Shown: positions 9,037 to 19,012 of the stretch, piece by piece
How the letters are laid out: each line of letters starts with the position of its first letter
Position numbering within the stretch: the stretch's first letter is position 1
Assembly (NCBI GenBank): GCA_012960305.1
Contig: DUBM01000009.1
Coordinates: 4,413-68,412 of the forward strand
DNA from: Gammaproteobacteria bacterium
GTDB taxonomy: Bacteria; Pseudomonadota; Gammaproteobacteria; Pseudomonadales; Pseudohongiellaceae
Direction: 5' to 3'
DNA length: 64,000 nt
Translations under genes and position numbers: made by a program
The notes under the pieces: generated by a model
The model's input: only the letters and a program-made list of their open reading frames with translations
What the model was told of the DNA's origin: nothing
Database searches by the model: none

Positions 9037-9891
9037 TTAAGTCAGACAGTTTGGGTTCAAGCCTTTGGATATTGCAGTTTGTCGCAATTGCAATGCGGCG
9101 CTCATTAGACTGCGAAGTTCAGCCATTCGGGAACGAGGAGAAGGATGGGTTGATAGCAGTTCAGGGCTTCTTGATCCGCTAGCGGCATTCATATTTTGCC
9201 AGAGAGTGATGCTTTCCATGGGATCAAACCCCGTATTGGCCATGAGAATTACTCCGAGAGAATCTGCTTCGCTTTCTTGAATTCGATTAAAAGGAAGAAA
9301 CAAGCCAAGTTGAGCTCCGAGATCCAGAGCCTCCAACGCTGAATTAGATATACCCAGTGTTTGTGCAGCAGCGACTCATATGTTGCGAATTGTCGATTGA
9401 CTAGCACGTTCGTTGCTGTGGTTGGCTAAAACATGACCCACTTCATGAGCCATAACCGCCGCTAATTGATGTTGATTTTGCGCCACACCCAACAATCCAC
9501 TATAGACACTAATTTTGCCGCCGGGTAAGGCAAATGCATTCTCCTGTTCACTGTTAAAAACAGTGATTTCCCAGAGGTAATTCGTTCTTTGACTCTCATC
9601 CAGCGCTGCAATTATATGGTCGGCAACACATCGCACGTATAGGGTATTTCTGGAATCTGTGGAGATTTCTTCTTCCTGTTGTATCCGCCGGTACAGATGT
9701 TCACCCTGTTGAACCGTTTCTGCTTCGGAAAATATAACTACCTGCCGTCTGTTTAATGGCGAACTCGTGCAGCTAATTCGAAGCGACAAAAAGACTGAGC
9801 ACAGCAACCTTCCTTTGCCTCTACCTATGATGACTAGGGAAAGGAGAAATGGAGTAGCTTCGATTAAGAGAGCGAATTGTAGCTTTTCCAA
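9037..9891 (-). pseudogene. M48 family metalloprotease interrupted by an in-frame TGA
   Basis: Two open segments lie in the same frame: the upstream one (9891 to 9376) ends in TGA at 9378-9376, and the downstream one continues directly with VAAAQTLGIS to a TAG-class stop at 9037. Read through the TGA they make one M48 protease: HEVGHVLANH (HExxH zinc site), then after the stop ESEADSLGVILM, which holds the third zinc ligand Glu, and STHPSPRSRM. The expected residue at the stop is probably Gly (GGA to TGA). The N-terminal LRISC-TSSPLNRRQ looks like a lipobox, so the true start is probably an internal TTG or lies in a damaged leader. Either the gene is inactivated or the base is a sequencing error. 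Family assignment is certain. Confidence 0.85.
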
Positions 9892-9966
9892 TGCCTAACC
9901 TCTCGTTTTTAATTTATTACATGATTTCATGAGGCTTTATCGGCGCGTTTTGAGAACTTTAAGTAT

Positions 9967-10902
9967 TTACAGGGGCAGTCTAGTGCCTTCAGTGGCAATA
10001 TTAAAACCAGCTCTCAATACCTGTTTACTTTCTTCGCTGTTTGGGTCTAACAGAGGGTTAGTGTGATTCATATGAATGAACCACACCTTGTTTTTGTCCA
10101 CTACAGGCAAGTTATCAAATAACTCCATGCTTTCAGTTACAAATGGATGAGGTATTTGTGACATATCACGCATACCAAGCTCGCCATCGGCGAAAAATGT
10201 GGCATCAATCAACGCATAATCTACAGTATGCAAAAGCTCGATAATATTTATTTCCCAGTCTGACCACTTATCAATATCCGGAATAAATAAAGCGGATTTG
10301 GCAGGCCCTTGAATTCGATAACCCACTGTTTCGGAGTACTCGTCCCGGTGAGGAACCAAGAATGGAGAGATACTGGTTTCGTCAAATTTCTGTATTTGCT
10401 CATTTTGCAGAAGATTTAAATCAATATTATTGAATTTAACAAGTTGGCTCCAAGGACCATTATTTCTGAGATATTCATGCATTCGAGGCATAGCATAGAC
10501 TGGTACAGATGCGGCTCCCATTGCTTCATGACCCAAAAACATCAGCCCTGTATAATGACCGATATGTGCGTGAGTGAGAAATATTCCTTCTAAGTTGTAT
10601 CGAGAATCAGGAGCTTCAATATGGAGAGAATAAAACTGTTGTGGGAAATGAGGGGTAGCTTCAAATATGAACTTACGATTACTGCGGGGGTCCACTAAAG
10701 CAATAGAGGTTGCCCCCCGACGTAAGTCAGTATTCTCCCACGCAGGAAGACAATGAACTTCATAACAACCAGTTTGTGGAAAGCCTGCATCTTGGACAAC
10801 TCCTAGAATATAAATATAGGGATCATTTTCAGCAGACCATGAGAAAATTGGACTTAAAAAGAACATTAAAAAAATAATGCGGATGGTTCTTTTTACTTGC
10901 AT
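9967..10902 (-). CDS. Secreted PqqB-like metallo-beta-lactamase-fold hydrolase
   Basis: 311 residues with a signal peptide ending near SWSA (residue 24). The rest follows the PqqB family: LGVVQDAGFPQTGC at the start, RRGATSIAL, and the metal site FLTHAHIGHYTG. Later segments LFIPDIDKW and VWFIHMNHTNP supply further histidines and aspartates. Authentic PqqB is cytoplasmic and acts in PQQ synthesis; this one is exported, so it is unlikely to be the biosynthetic enzyme. Similar secreted PqqB-like proteins sit near quinoprotein dehydrogenase genes, and two heme-PQQ dehydrogenase genes follow 1.1 kb upstream. Its substrate is unknown. Confidence 0.83.
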   Translation of the reverse strand: MQVKRTIRIIFLMFFLSPIFSWSAENDPYIYILGVVQDAGFPQTGCYEVHCLPAWENTDLRRGATSIALVDPRSNRKFIFEATPHFPQQFYSLHIEAPDSRYNLEGIFLTHAHIGHYTGLMFLGHEAMGAASVPVYAMPRMHEYLRNNGPWSQLVKFNNIDLNLLQNEQIQKFDETSISPFLVPHRDEYSETVGYRIQGPAKSALFIPDIDKWSDWEINIIELLHTVDYALIDATFFADGELGMRDMSQIPHPFVTESMELFDNLPVVDKNKVWFIHMNHTNPLLDPNSEESKQVLRAGFNIATEGTRLPL

Positions 10903-10925
10903 AGTTAGTTGCGCGTAGACGTAAT

Positions 10926-11351
10926 TTAATTTTTAAATACAGATTTCGAAGTCCAAAATTTGTAAGCTAGAAACAAAAACATCACCGAGATCGCAGCTCC
11001 TGCCATTAGTCCTGTGTTATCACCGCTAAGAAAGCTCCACAGAAACATACTGAAGGCTATTTGGAAGATGTACAGCGCCGCCCAAGGGTGTAGCCAAGAT
11101 TTCATTGCCCATAAACCATACATACCGGCTCCATAGATCATCCAATGGGGAAAAGCTGTAATCTTGGCACCCCAGTCCGTGAACATATAGCCGAACCAAA
11201 CTTCTTGATCCTCAGCTAGGGGCTTAATAAATATATCCCAAGGCATGTAAATAAAAGTCATGAAGGTACAAAAAATTAGTATGGCATTTAGCCACCAAGA
11301 TCGGATTTGCAGATTCGATTTTACTAGATTGAGAGCTGACATTTTAGTCAC
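10926..11351 (-). CDS. Small integral membrane protein, unknown
   Basis: 141 residues, not recognised. Four hydrophobic helices can be drawn at about 20-38, 65-83, 88-106 and 112-130, with tryptophan-rich flanks (SWW, MPWD, FTDWG, SWLHPW). The C-terminal tail is short and positively charged. No cofactor motif is visible, though two histidines lie at membrane edges (FPHWMIYG, SWLHPWAA). It is 23 bases upstream of the secreted PqqB-like gene and probably co-transcribed, which hints at a shared envelope process. Confidence 0.7.
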   Translation of the reverse strand: MTKMSALNLVKSNLQIRSWWLNAILIFCTFMTFIYMPWDIFIKPLAEDQEVWFGYMFTDWGAKITAFPHWMIYGAGMYGLWAMKSWLHPWAALYIFQIAFSMFLWSFLSGDNTGLMAGAAISVMFLFLAYKFWTSKSVFKN

Positions 11352-11449
11352 CTGGTTTGATATTTCCCCATAGTTCGGTTTATTTTTTGCTTATTTACGC
11401 ATTGTACTTGTTGATAGGAATGAGATTAAGCGCTCACTTTTTAAAGGAT

Positions 11450-11914
11450 TCATTCCTTAATATCAGAGCCAATAGCTAATGTGCCACCGTCTACTATAAT
11501 GGCCCTTAGACCGCCTTTATTTACCAAATCTGGCAGTACCGCGCTATGGGCTATGTGAGATAGGGTGCGGCAGGGTTCGCAGAGTTCAAATCCTCGGAAT
11601 TTTGCAGTGCCAATGGTGAACTCTTTGCCAACTAAAGCATTAAGATCGATACCGCTTGTTAGTATATTGCGGCGAAATTCCCCGTAGTCTAATTGGCTTT
11701 TGTGATCGGACAAAAAAGCGTCTAAATTTTCTTTTTCTACAAATGTTATATGGTTTTGCAAGACGTTTACATTTGCCTTGACATGTTCATTAGAAAGGAT
11801 GTGATAGCGATCTCCAATGATACCCCTGCCAGCCTCTAATTGAGCGGAGTTTACAGAATTAACTTTAGACCGTTTGCTTTCTGCAACAAAAATAGCTTCG
11901 ATTTTTCCAGTCAC
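11450..11914 (-). CDS. MOSC domain protein
   Basis: 154 residues, one MOSC (molybdenum cofactor sulfurase C-terminal) domain covering nearly the whole chain. Typical elements are the GRGIIGDRYH turn, the FRRNILTSGIDLNALVGKEF stretch and the CEPCRTL segment holding the reactive cysteines. MOSC proteins bind Moco or transfer sulfur to it, and some detoxify N-hydroxylated compounds. A molybdenum hydroxylase is encoded 33 kb away in this window (44864-47565), so a link to its cofactor is possible but not shown by position. No signal peptide is present. Confidence 0.87.
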   Translation of the reverse strand: MTGKIEAIFVAESKRSKVNSVNSAQLEAGRGIIGDRYHILSNEHVKANVNVLQNHITFVEKENLDAFLSDHKSQLDYGEFRRNILTSGIDLNALVGKEFTIGTAKFRGFELCEPCRTLSHIAHSAVLPDLVNKGGLRAIIVDGGTLAIGSDIKE

Positions 11915-12004
11915 AATAGATTCTCAAAATCAGGTCGGAGATTATAGATGATTATATTGATCGACTAATTTCACTGTTTATTTAAGGCGCAGAAATCATT
12001 TGAT

Positions 12005-14113
12005 TTAATCAGGCAAGCTAAAAACATATAACGCGTTGCCGTTACCGGGGTGACGAACATCCGGCGCGATAACCCGCGGCACGGTTCGGGGACTTACTCC
12101 TCGAGCACCCATTGCGGCAGTGACTGCAACATACTGCTTGTCGTCAATAGCGAAAGTTACCGGGTGGCCTTGAACGGATGTTCCTAGTCGAGTTTCCCAC
12201 AGAATTTCCCCTGTGCGAGCATTAAAAGCGCGAAATTTTCTATCCAGATCACCAACAAACACTAAGTCGCCTCCTGTAGACATTGTGCCAGTTAAGAAAG
12301 CGGCTCGTTGCTCATAGCTCCAAGTTTCAGTCATGGTATCGACATTGAAAGCAGCTAGTTTACCCATGTTGCCTTCAGAGCCGGGCATTTCAAACCAACG
12401 ACGGTTAGCTGCGGTACCACCAGCCCCATGAACAAGAGGAACTTCACGCGCTGCAATCTCTAAACAAGATTGGCTCAAGGGGATAATAAGTGAGGCAGAA
12501 GGCTCATGATAAGTCATGGAGTGCCAATCTTTGCCTCCAGCAGTCGAAGGACAAACACTAATCCACTGATCTATCGCCGCATTCATGATGTCATCACGGT
12601 AAGTGACTGCGCCAGTGGTGGCGTCGATATTCGTGAAAGCGTTCTGGAAAATCGTCTCTAAATGACTAATAAACTGACCGCTGACTCTATCGTGTTTCCA
12701 CAAGATGCCATGCTTGCCGATAGAGAAAACCAGTTTGTCGTCGCCACGGTCAATCAATACTCGTTCGAAAACTTCATCCAAGTCTAATGCTTCAGCTGGC
12801 ACATGCTGGAAAAACCAATCCAATTCCCCGCTATCAACGTTTACTGCAACAGTGGAGTTGGTAAAGAGACCGGCATCATAAATAGATAGGGATCGACTGG
12901 CAGGCATCCAGGGTTTTTGTTGCGCAGTTCCCCAGTAGGTTAGCTTTAATTCAGGATCGTAACTCCCGGTTATCCAAGTTTCGCCTCCTGCACGAAATAG
13001 ATCATCTATGTCGCCCCAGGTATCTCCACCGGGGTCAGATGATTCTGCGATCGTATTGAAACGCCACGCCACTTCGCCGGTATTAGCGTCGTAGGCAGAA
13101 ATGTAACAAGCGTCTTCTATGTAGCGTGAACATCCAGCAAGACCCTGGATAACTTTGCCATCGGCAACGATTGGACCACTGGAGTTTTCAAAGCCTTTGC
13201 TGTTATCTGCAACTGCAGTCTCCCAAACTTGTTCGCCGGTACGGGCGTCGAGAGCAATCAGTCGTGCATCAGTAGTGGCATGAATAATTTTATCATTATA
13301 GATAGCGATGTTGCGCATGTCTTCGCTATCGAAAGGGCCGGCATGGTGTTCCCAAATTAACTCACCGGTTTTACCGTCTAAGGCCTGAATGATATTGCTA
13401 GTGTTGATAAGAAAAATGATACCACCGTAGACCAGAGGCGATGGTTCAGAATCACCATCGTGCATGCTCCACACCCATTCCAATTGCAAACCATCAACAT
13501 TGTCGACATTGATTTGGTTGAGCGGGCTATAACTGTGGGCATTGTAAGAGCGGCGAATCATCGGCCAGTCAGCAGGATCTGGATTAGCCAACATGTCATC
13601 GGTAATCGGTGTGTAGTTGGCAACCGTGCCAGCGGCTACTACGCCGGTTGGTCTTTCCTGTTGCTGATTTTGTTGTGCTAAGGCAGAGCCGGCGCCGACG
13701 ATATTAGTCCCGATTGGATAATCTGACCCCTCACTTAAGACAGCATTGGTATCAGCGACACCATTGGTACGCATGATGTGAGCGACGATGCTGAAGTAAT
13801 CATCATCGGTGATATTCTGATTATCGCCAGGAGGCATATTGGCGCGGAGGTAATTGTAGAAATCTGCTGGAGACTGTCGCGCCCACTGGCCGAGAAAGCC
13901 ACCGCCGCTAAGCATTGGCCCTAGAGCACTACCTTGCAGACCAGCTCCGTGGCAGACGGCGCAGTTTGTGCTGTAAGCAGCATCTCCAGTATCCGCTTGC
14001 ATAGAAAAAGATGCTTCTTCAACGACTGGTGCTAAATCTTCTCCGCTGCAAGCGGCCAAGAGCACTAACAGTGTTAATGTAGAAAGTCCTGAAAGTGTTT
14101 TTATTGTTCTCAT
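12005..14113 (-). CDS. Lipid-anchored quinohemoprotein (heme c + PQQ) alcohol dehydrogenase, copy 1
   Basis: 702 residues. A lipoprotein signal ends in LLAAC (Cys22). An N-terminal cytochrome c domain follows, with heme site C51-A-V-C54-H55 and the distal methionine probably in NMPPGDN. From about residue 170 to the end is an eight-bladed PQQ dehydrogenase propeller with repeated [16 protein letters not shown] and [13 protein letters not shown] blades, a GLAGC motif, and a C-terminal [10 protein letters not shown]. The heme is at the N-terminus, opposite to the usual quinohemoprotein ADH. It probably oxidises an alcohol or aldehyde in the periplasm and hands electrons to cytochromes. It lies 46 bases downstream of a close paralogue, evidence of tandem duplication. 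Confidence 0.9.
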   Translation of the reverse strand: MRTIKTLSGLSTLTLLVLLAACSGEDLAPVVEEASFSMQADTGDAAYSTNCAVCHGAGLQGSALGPMLSGGGFLGQWARQSPADFYNYLRANMPPGDNQNITDDDYFSIVAHIMRTNGVADTNAVLSEGSDYPIGTNIVGAGSALAQQNQQQERPTGVVAAGTVANYTPITDDMLANPDPADWPMIRRSYNAHSYSPLNQINVDNVDGLQLEWVWSMHDGDSEPSPLVYGGIIFLINTSNIIQALDGKTGELIWEHHAGPFDSEDMRNIAIYNDKIIHATTDARLIALDARTGEQVWETAVADNSKGFENSSGPIVADGKVIQGLAGCSRYIEDACYISAYDANTGEVAWRFNTIAESSDPGGDTWGDIDDLFRAGGETWITGSYDPELKLTYWGTAQQKPWMPASRSLSIYDAGLFTNSTVAVNVDSGELDWFFQHVPAEALDLDEVFERVLIDRGDDKLVFSIGKHGILWKHDRVSGQFISHLETIFQNAFTNIDATTGAVTYRDDIMNAAIDQWISVCPSTAGGKDWHSMTYHEPSASLIIPLSQSCLEIAAREVPLVHGAGGTAANRRWFEMPGSEGNMGKLAAFNVDTMTETWSYEQRAAFLTGTMSTGGDLVFVGDLDRKFRAFNARTGEILWETRLGTSVQGHPVTFAIDDKQYVAVTAAMGARGVSPRTVPRVIAPDVRHPGNGNALYVFSLPD

Positions 14114-14159
14114 AAAGGCTTCCTTCTGCTCGTGTCCGATTTTTGTTTAAGCAAAAAAA

Positions 14160-16292
14160 TTATTCTGGCAGGCTAAATACGTAGATTGCATTTCCCCGAC
14201 TCGGGTATTTGATTTCTGTAGCGATTACTGAGGGCACAGTTCGTGGACTTGTACCACCGTTTGCGCTTGTTACTGCAATGTATTGTTTTCCATCGATGGC
14301 GAACGATACAGGATGACCCTGGACTGCTGTGCCGAGTCGAGTTTGCCAAAGTACTTCGCCAGTATGCACATCCAGCGCTTTAAATCGGCGATCTAAATCT
14401 CCGACAAATACCAAGTCACCTGCGGTGGAAATCGTGCCAGTATGAAGTGAAGCTCGTTGTTGATGACTCCAAACTTCTTCCATCGTGTCAACATTATAAG
14501 CTCCCACTTTCCCTAAGTTTCCATCAGTACCAGGCATCTCAAAGAACTTACGGCTTGCGGCTAATCCACCTCCGCCTTGGACAAGTGCGACTTCGCGTGC
14601 TGCGTTTTCCAAACAAGTTTGGCTAAGTGGTGCAATCATAGTTCCTGATGGCTCGTGGTAAGTCATGGAGTGCCAATCTTTACCGCCAGCACTGCTTGGG
14701 CAGGCAGAAGTCCATTCGTTTAATTGTGCGTTTTGAATATCCTGTCGGTAAGTTACTTCACCGGTCTCTGCATTGATATTGGTGAAAGCATTTTGGAAGA
14801 CAGTTTCTGTATAGCCTTTAAACTGCCCGCTTACTCGGTCGTTCTTCCAAAGTATTCCGTATTTACCAAGAGAGAAGACAAGCTTATCATCACCCCGGTT
14901 AACTAGAACTCGTTCAAAAACTTCGTCCAGATCCAGAGCTTCGGCAGGAACATGCTGGAAATACCAATCCAATTCACCGCTATCGGTATTCACTGCCACT
15001 GTGGAATTGGTGTACAAACCAACATCGAAAATTGTCATATGCCGACTAACAGGAACCCAAGGTTTCTGTTGAGCAGTTCCCCAATAGGTGAGCTTTAAAT
15101 CAGGGTCGTAGCTTCCTGTTATCCAAGTTTCACCACCAGCTCGAAAAACATCATCTAAACCACCCCAGGTATCGCCGCCGGGCTGACCCATTTCGGCGAT
15201 GGTTTCAAATTGCCACTTCAGTTCGCCGTTATTCGCATCGTAAGCGGAGATGTAACAGTCTTCAGGGATATAACGAGCACAACCAGCCAGTCCAAGAATG
15301 ACCTTGCCATCAGCTACGATCGGGCCGGAGGAATTTGAAAACCCTTTGCTACTATCGGCAACAATTGTCTCCCAAACTTGCTCCCCGGTTCTGGCGTCTA
15401 AAGCGATCAGTCGAGCATCGGTAGTTGCTTGAATAATTTTGTCATCATAGATGGCAATATTTCGCATATCTTGACGGTTGGCCGGGCCTGCCCAGTTTTC
15501 CCAAATTAATTCGCCTGACTTTCCATCAAGAGCCTGAACAACATTGCCTGGATTAATCAGATAGATAATGCCGTTGTAGACCAAAGGAGCAGGTTCAGAA
15601 TCTCCTTCGTGCATATTCCAAACCCATTCAAGACTTAAACTGCCAACGTTGTCTGTGTTGATCTCATCTAAGGGACTATAGCTATGGGCATAGTAATTTC
15701 TGCGATGCATGGGCCAGTCGGCTGGATCGGGGTTTTCCAGCATGGCGTCGGTAATCGGCACGAAAGGAACAAAATCATCAACATTGCCTGCTACAGTTAC
15801 ACCCTGCGGTGCGGGGGGCTCTGCGCGTTGTTGACGTTGAACCACGCTGGAAATATTTTCTGAAATAACGAAATCGGTGCTGGCGGTGAGAGCATTGACT
15901 ACCGCATCAACACCATTAGCTTCGAGTAAGTGGGCAACGATATCAAGATAGTCATCATCTGTTAGCGTGCCGGCACCACCGGGAGGCATATTCGCCTTAA
16001 TATTTCCCAGAAGCAGGGTTGGTGTTTGCGATCCCCAACGTTGCAAGAAATTGAAGCCGGAAAGTATAGGGCCAAGAGTAGTGCCTTCTAAGTTAGCTCC
16101 ATGGCAAGCTGCGCAATTAGTTGCAAATGCACTAGCACCTGCATCGGCCTGAGAGCTAAAAGTGAGGGCTACAACGTCCTCTTCTGTGTTGGAGACCTCT
16201 GAATCGCAAGCAGCTAGCGCTAACCCTAAAAATACAGCGAAGGCTAAGTTCCTACTCAATGTAAGAACTGTAATTGTGTTTAAAAATTTCAT
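14160..16292 (-). CDS. Lipid-anchored quinohemoprotein (heme c + PQQ) alcohol dehydrogenase, copy 2
   Basis: 710 residues from the ATG at 16292, chosen because GAGG precedes it and it lies one base beyond the stop of the CHRD gene; a longer in-frame start at 16370 would overlap that gene. The lipobox is ALAAC (Cys29), the heme site C60-A-A-C63-H64, and the PQQ propeller has the same blades as the downstream copy ([39 protein letters not shown]). The two proteins align along their full length with most residues conserved in the propeller and more divergence after the heme domain. Different substrates or expression of the two copies are plausible. Confidence 0.9.
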   Translation of the reverse strand: MKFLNTITVLTLSRNLAFAVFLGLALAACDSEVSNTEEDVVALTFSSQADAGASAFATNCAACHGANLEGTTLGPILSGFNFLQRWGSQTPTLLLGNIKANMPPGGAGTLTDDDYLDIVAHLLEANGVDAVVNALTASTDFVISENISSVVQRQQRAEPPAPQGVTVAGNVDDFVPFVPITDAMLENPDPADWPMHRRNYYAHSYSPLDEINTDNVGSLSLEWVWNMHEGDSEPAPLVYNGIIYLINPGNVVQALDGKSGELIWENWAGPANRQDMRNIAIYDDKIIQATTDARLIALDARTGEQVWETIVADSSKGFSNSSGPIVADGKVILGLAGCARYIPEDCYISAYDANNGELKWQFETIAEMGQPGGDTWGGLDDVFRAGGETWITGSYDPDLKLTYWGTAQQKPWVPVSRHMTIFDVGLYTNSTVAVNTDSGELDWYFQHVPAEALDLDEVFERVLVNRGDDKLVFSLGKYGILWKNDRVSGQFKGYTETVFQNAFTNINAETGEVTYRQDIQNAQLNEWTSACPSSAGGKDWHSMTYHEPSGTMIAPLSQTCLENAAREVALVQGGGGLAASRKFFEMPGTDGNLGKVGAYNVDTMEEVWSHQQRASLHTGTISTAGDLVFVGDLDRRFKALDVHTGEVLWQTRLGTAVQGHPVSFAIDGKQYIAVTSANGGTSPRTVPSVIATEIKYPSRGNAIYVFSLPE

Positions 16293-16293
16293 T

Positions 16294-16731
16294 CTACTGC
16301 CTCTCGAAAATCCAGCCACGTAACTCACCAGGAGCATTGGTTTCGCTGTGAATTTGTACGTAGAGCTCATTTGCTCGAAGCGCTTCTACATGGATATCGC
16401 TAAGCTCCAAAGAAGCGCTAACTTCTCCCGAGGTTGCATCAGCAATTTCAAGTTGGTAAACCACAGGACCAGGCTGCGCCGGCGGGCCATTGTGAATATG
16501 TGCCATGGTGGCAACTGAGCTCATGCCTTCAAATTGACCCTGTACCGTCAATGTATTGCCATTGAGAGTGAGAATGACCTCTCCTTCACCGAGAATGGTG
16601 GATACCGTTTGTGGTGTAGTCGGCATCGGCGATAGTCTGGCGCGATAGGTTTCAGTTTGAGCCTGAGCGATGCTGGTGAACAATAGAATGGTGGTAAAAA
16701 ATAAAGAAAATGCTTTGTGGCCGAGTTTCAT
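16294..16731 (-). CDS. CHRD domain secreted protein
   Basis: 145 residues with a Sec signal peptide (to about AQAQ, residue 25). The rest is a CHRD (chordin) domain: GEGEVILTLNGNTLTVQGQF, the central MAHIHNGPPAQPGPV and the C-terminal NELYVQIHSETNAPGELRGW. CHRD proteins are beta-rich and secreted; in chordin they bind growth factors, but the bacterial role is unknown. Its TAG stop is one base from the ATG of the quinohemoprotein gene, so the two are translationally coupled. This suggests an accessory role for the dehydrogenase, such as substrate or metal binding (inference). Confidence 0.88.
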   Translation of the reverse strand: MKLGHKAFSLFFTTILLFTSIAQAQTETYRARLSPMPTTPQTVSTILGEGEVILTLNGNTLTVQGQFEGMSSVATMAHIHNGPPAQPGPVVYQLEIADATSGEVSASLELSDIHVEALRANELYVQIHSETNAPGELRGWIFERQ

Positions 16732-16861
16732 AATTATCCCTGAGCTCTCATTCTAGAAAGTAGATTGAAAATTACCACTAACTGACAGAAATAGGAATGT
16801 ATAGAAGGTGTTATACAAAGTCTTATCAAAGTTGTGGGAGGGGAATGCAGGGAGCAGTTTT

Positions 16862-17122
16862 TTACTGCAAATTTTCATCAGCAGGAAATTGCTTATGCGA
16901 GCCATCACAATATGGTGTATTAGCGGAGTATTTGCACTGACACAGAAAAGCATCACCACTCTCAGTTGCTGTAAATTTTTTCGGAACTATGTCAGTCGCC
17001 TTATGCTTGCCGTCACAATAGGGTTGATTGGCCGATAAGCCACAGGCGCAAAAGTAGTACTGAACGTCTTTCTCGAGTACTACTTTTACCGGTTTATTGT
17101 CTGCGATGACTGGCTTGCTCAT
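16862..17122 (-). CDS. CDGSH iron-sulfur domain protein (double motif)
   Basis: 86 residues with two CDGSH-type zinc-finger-like motifs, CACGLSANQPYCDGKH and CQCKYSANTPYCDGSH, each giving the three Cys and one His that bind a 2Fe-2S cluster. Bacterial double-CDGSH proteins are small cytoplasmic electron or cluster carriers of unknown partner. The gene lies 27 bases downstream... on the minus strand it precedes the CHRD gene and follows the tannase-family gene start-to-stop by 27 bases, so it may be co-transcribed with the esterase. Confidence 0.92.
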   Translation of the reverse strand: MSKPVIADNKPVKVVLEKDVQYYFCACGLSANQPYCDGKHKATDIVPKKFTATESGDAFLCQCKYSANTPYCDGSHKQFPADENLQ

Positions 17123-17149
17123 AGTGAATTCTCTCTTTGTTTTGTACGT

Positions 17150-18820
17150 TTATTCACAGCGAAAATTTTCAGCGATCCAGTTTGCAGGATTATCTGCACT
17201 ATCGCTGGGCCCTATGTAACGAGCCTGCTGGGGCACCGCACATAGCGGTCGCTCGTTATCAACCACACCATTAGAACTATGGGTGGCTATGACTGTATCT
17301 GGTGCAGTTCCATTCTCCACCCAGTTTACCAGTGGAGTCAGTTTGTCCCAAGTATTAGGACCATTGCCGCCGGCACAGTGAGCCATGCCCGGCGCGAGAA
17401 ATAGACGGGCATTCTCTTTGGCTGCCGCCATGGAGCCACTGAAAGTGGCATCCACCATATCGTTGTAATAATTCTGAGTGGATTCAGCCACGATCAAGGT
17501 ATCGATTAGCCCGTGGTACACAATGAGCTTGCCGCCGCGATCTTTCAAAAACTGGCTCAAATCTGGATCTGTCGCATCGGTAATCGACATCATCAAATCG
17601 CCACTACCGTTGGTAAAATCATTAATGTCGTAATCAATCCAATGAAATTCCGGAAAGGGGCCTTCTGTCTTCGCTTGATAATTGTAGTCCCGGACATTAG
17701 GAATGGTGACGCCGGGGTCCTCTTCATAGAACAGGTAGTTCATGTGATCGCCGGCAACCCCAATCAGTTTAGATGGACCGTTGTTATTGGCCTCGGAAGG
17801 AACATAGAATCCGGCCCAACGCATTTCAGATCCTAGCATCTTGCCTGGGTAAATCTGGACACCATTGTCATCTCTTGGCCCCTGGTAGAAATCCTGAACT
17901 GTTTGTAATTGCGCGCTAGTGAAACATTGATCGGAAGAATTGCCAGCTGGGCACATCAAATCCGCAAGATCGGAAGCAGGCTTGAAATCACAGCTCAACG
18001 GAGATCCGAGTACTCCGTCCCGTATCCCATCGTTGGCATCACATTTCTGTAATACCTGTTCGTGGAGAATATCGATTAGCTTGAGGCTGTCGAAAGATCC
18101 ATTGCCGTCGGTATCTACAGCGAGATTACCGGCAAGGTCATCTCGAAACATGCGTTGTAAATTCCAGGTGCCACTAGCATTGAGAGCTTGATAAGCGAAT
18201 GCTGGCGCGCCCGCAACGATGCCGTCGAAGTCGTTTGGAAAGCGTTGTGCTTCCATCAATCCCTGGCGGCCACCCTGAGAGCAGCCTTCGAAGTAGGAAT
18301 ATTCCGGGGCCTTATTATAGAACTTATTTACTAGAACCTTGCCAGCCATAACTGTGAGATGAACTGCACGATATCCAAAATCTATTTCAGCCTGACGATT
18401 GTTGAAGCCGAACGATGCTCCCGGCTCAACGCCGTTGTCATGGCCCATATTGCTGTTAGTGACTGCATATCCTTCAGCGACTCTATGGTCAGCAAAATCC
18501 AAGTCGCCGTCCTTACCACCATCGCCCCATTGCAGAAAACGGCCATTCCAGTTCCTCGGTAGTGGAAGCTGTGCGTGGAAATGTATTGCTGGACTAATAA
18601 TTCCTCGCACATAGCAATAGGAATCTGATGACCGGCTGTTGGCTCTTATTGAGGCGGAGGTAATGGTAAGATTCCTTATTTCTTCTAGCGCTTCGCAGGC
18701 TTGGGTCTGAGCCGGATTATTCTGTTGCGCATAGGCAGCGAGCGGGATACAACTGAAGAGCGTTATTAGTAAAATCTGCAGAGCAGACTTTACAAAAGAG
18801 GAAGAAGGATGCAAAGCCAT
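17150..18820 (-). CDS. Tannase/feruloyl esterase family secreted hydrolase
   Basis: 556 residues with a Sec signal peptide ending near AYAQ (31). It shows the CS-D-HC arrangement of the tannase/feruloyl esterase family: nucleophile in FEGC180-S181-QGGRQG, an aspartate in VYHGLIDTLI, and the histidine with its disulfide-linked cysteine in APGMAHCAGG. A calcium-binding loop DTDGNGSFD is visible in the lid region. It likely hydrolyses aromatic or phenolic esters in the periplasm or outside the cell. It may supply alcohols or acids to the neighbouring periplasmic dehydrogenases. The gene opens the minus-strand run and is divergent from the SRAP gene across 192 bases. Confidence 0.88.
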   Translation of the reverse strand: MALHPSSSFVKSALQILLITLFSCIPLAAYAQQNNPAQTQACEALEEIRNLTITSASIRANSRSSDSYCYVRGIISPAIHFHAQLPLPRNWNGRFLQWGDGGKDGDLDFADHRVAEGYAVTNSNMGHDNGVEPGASFGFNNRQAEIDFGYRAVHLTVMAGKVLVNKFYNKAPEYSYFEGCSQGGRQGLMEAQRFPNDFDGIVAGAPAFAYQALNASGTWNLQRMFRDDLAGNLAVDTDGNGSFDSLKLIDILHEQVLQKCDANDGIRDGVLGSPLSCDFKPASDLADLMCPAGNSSDQCFTSAQLQTVQDFYQGPRDDNGVQIYPGKMLGSEMRWAGFYVPSEANNNGPSKLIGVAGDHMNYLFYEEDPGVTIPNVRDYNYQAKTEGPFPEFHWIDYDINDFTNGSGDLMMSITDATDPDLSQFLKDRGGKLIVYHGLIDTLIVAESTQNYYNDMVDATFSGSMAAAKENARLFLAPGMAHCAGGNGPNTWDKLTPLVNWVENGTAPDTVIATHSSNGVVDNERPLCAVPQQARYIGPSDSADNPANWIAENFRCE

Positions 18821-19012
18821 GAGGCCACCTTTGTTCTTTTTTTGGTAGCACCGACTGTACCACTAAATCGTAACTGGATTAAGTAGGGAACTTCAGTCGA
18901 AAGCTGCGAAAGTGAAGTCCGATAAATCAGCCTTGACGCTGAGTCGACAACAGGATCGAAAAAAGAAAATTTAAAAAGAGTGCCTAGAAAAGAAGGAGGG
19001 TAAAGTAAAACA

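Noticed and set aside
9376..9378. Selenocysteine codon in the M48 gene
   Set aside because: The site is not a redox position in M48 proteases, no SECIS-like hairpin was evident after the TGA, and a Gly codon is expected there.
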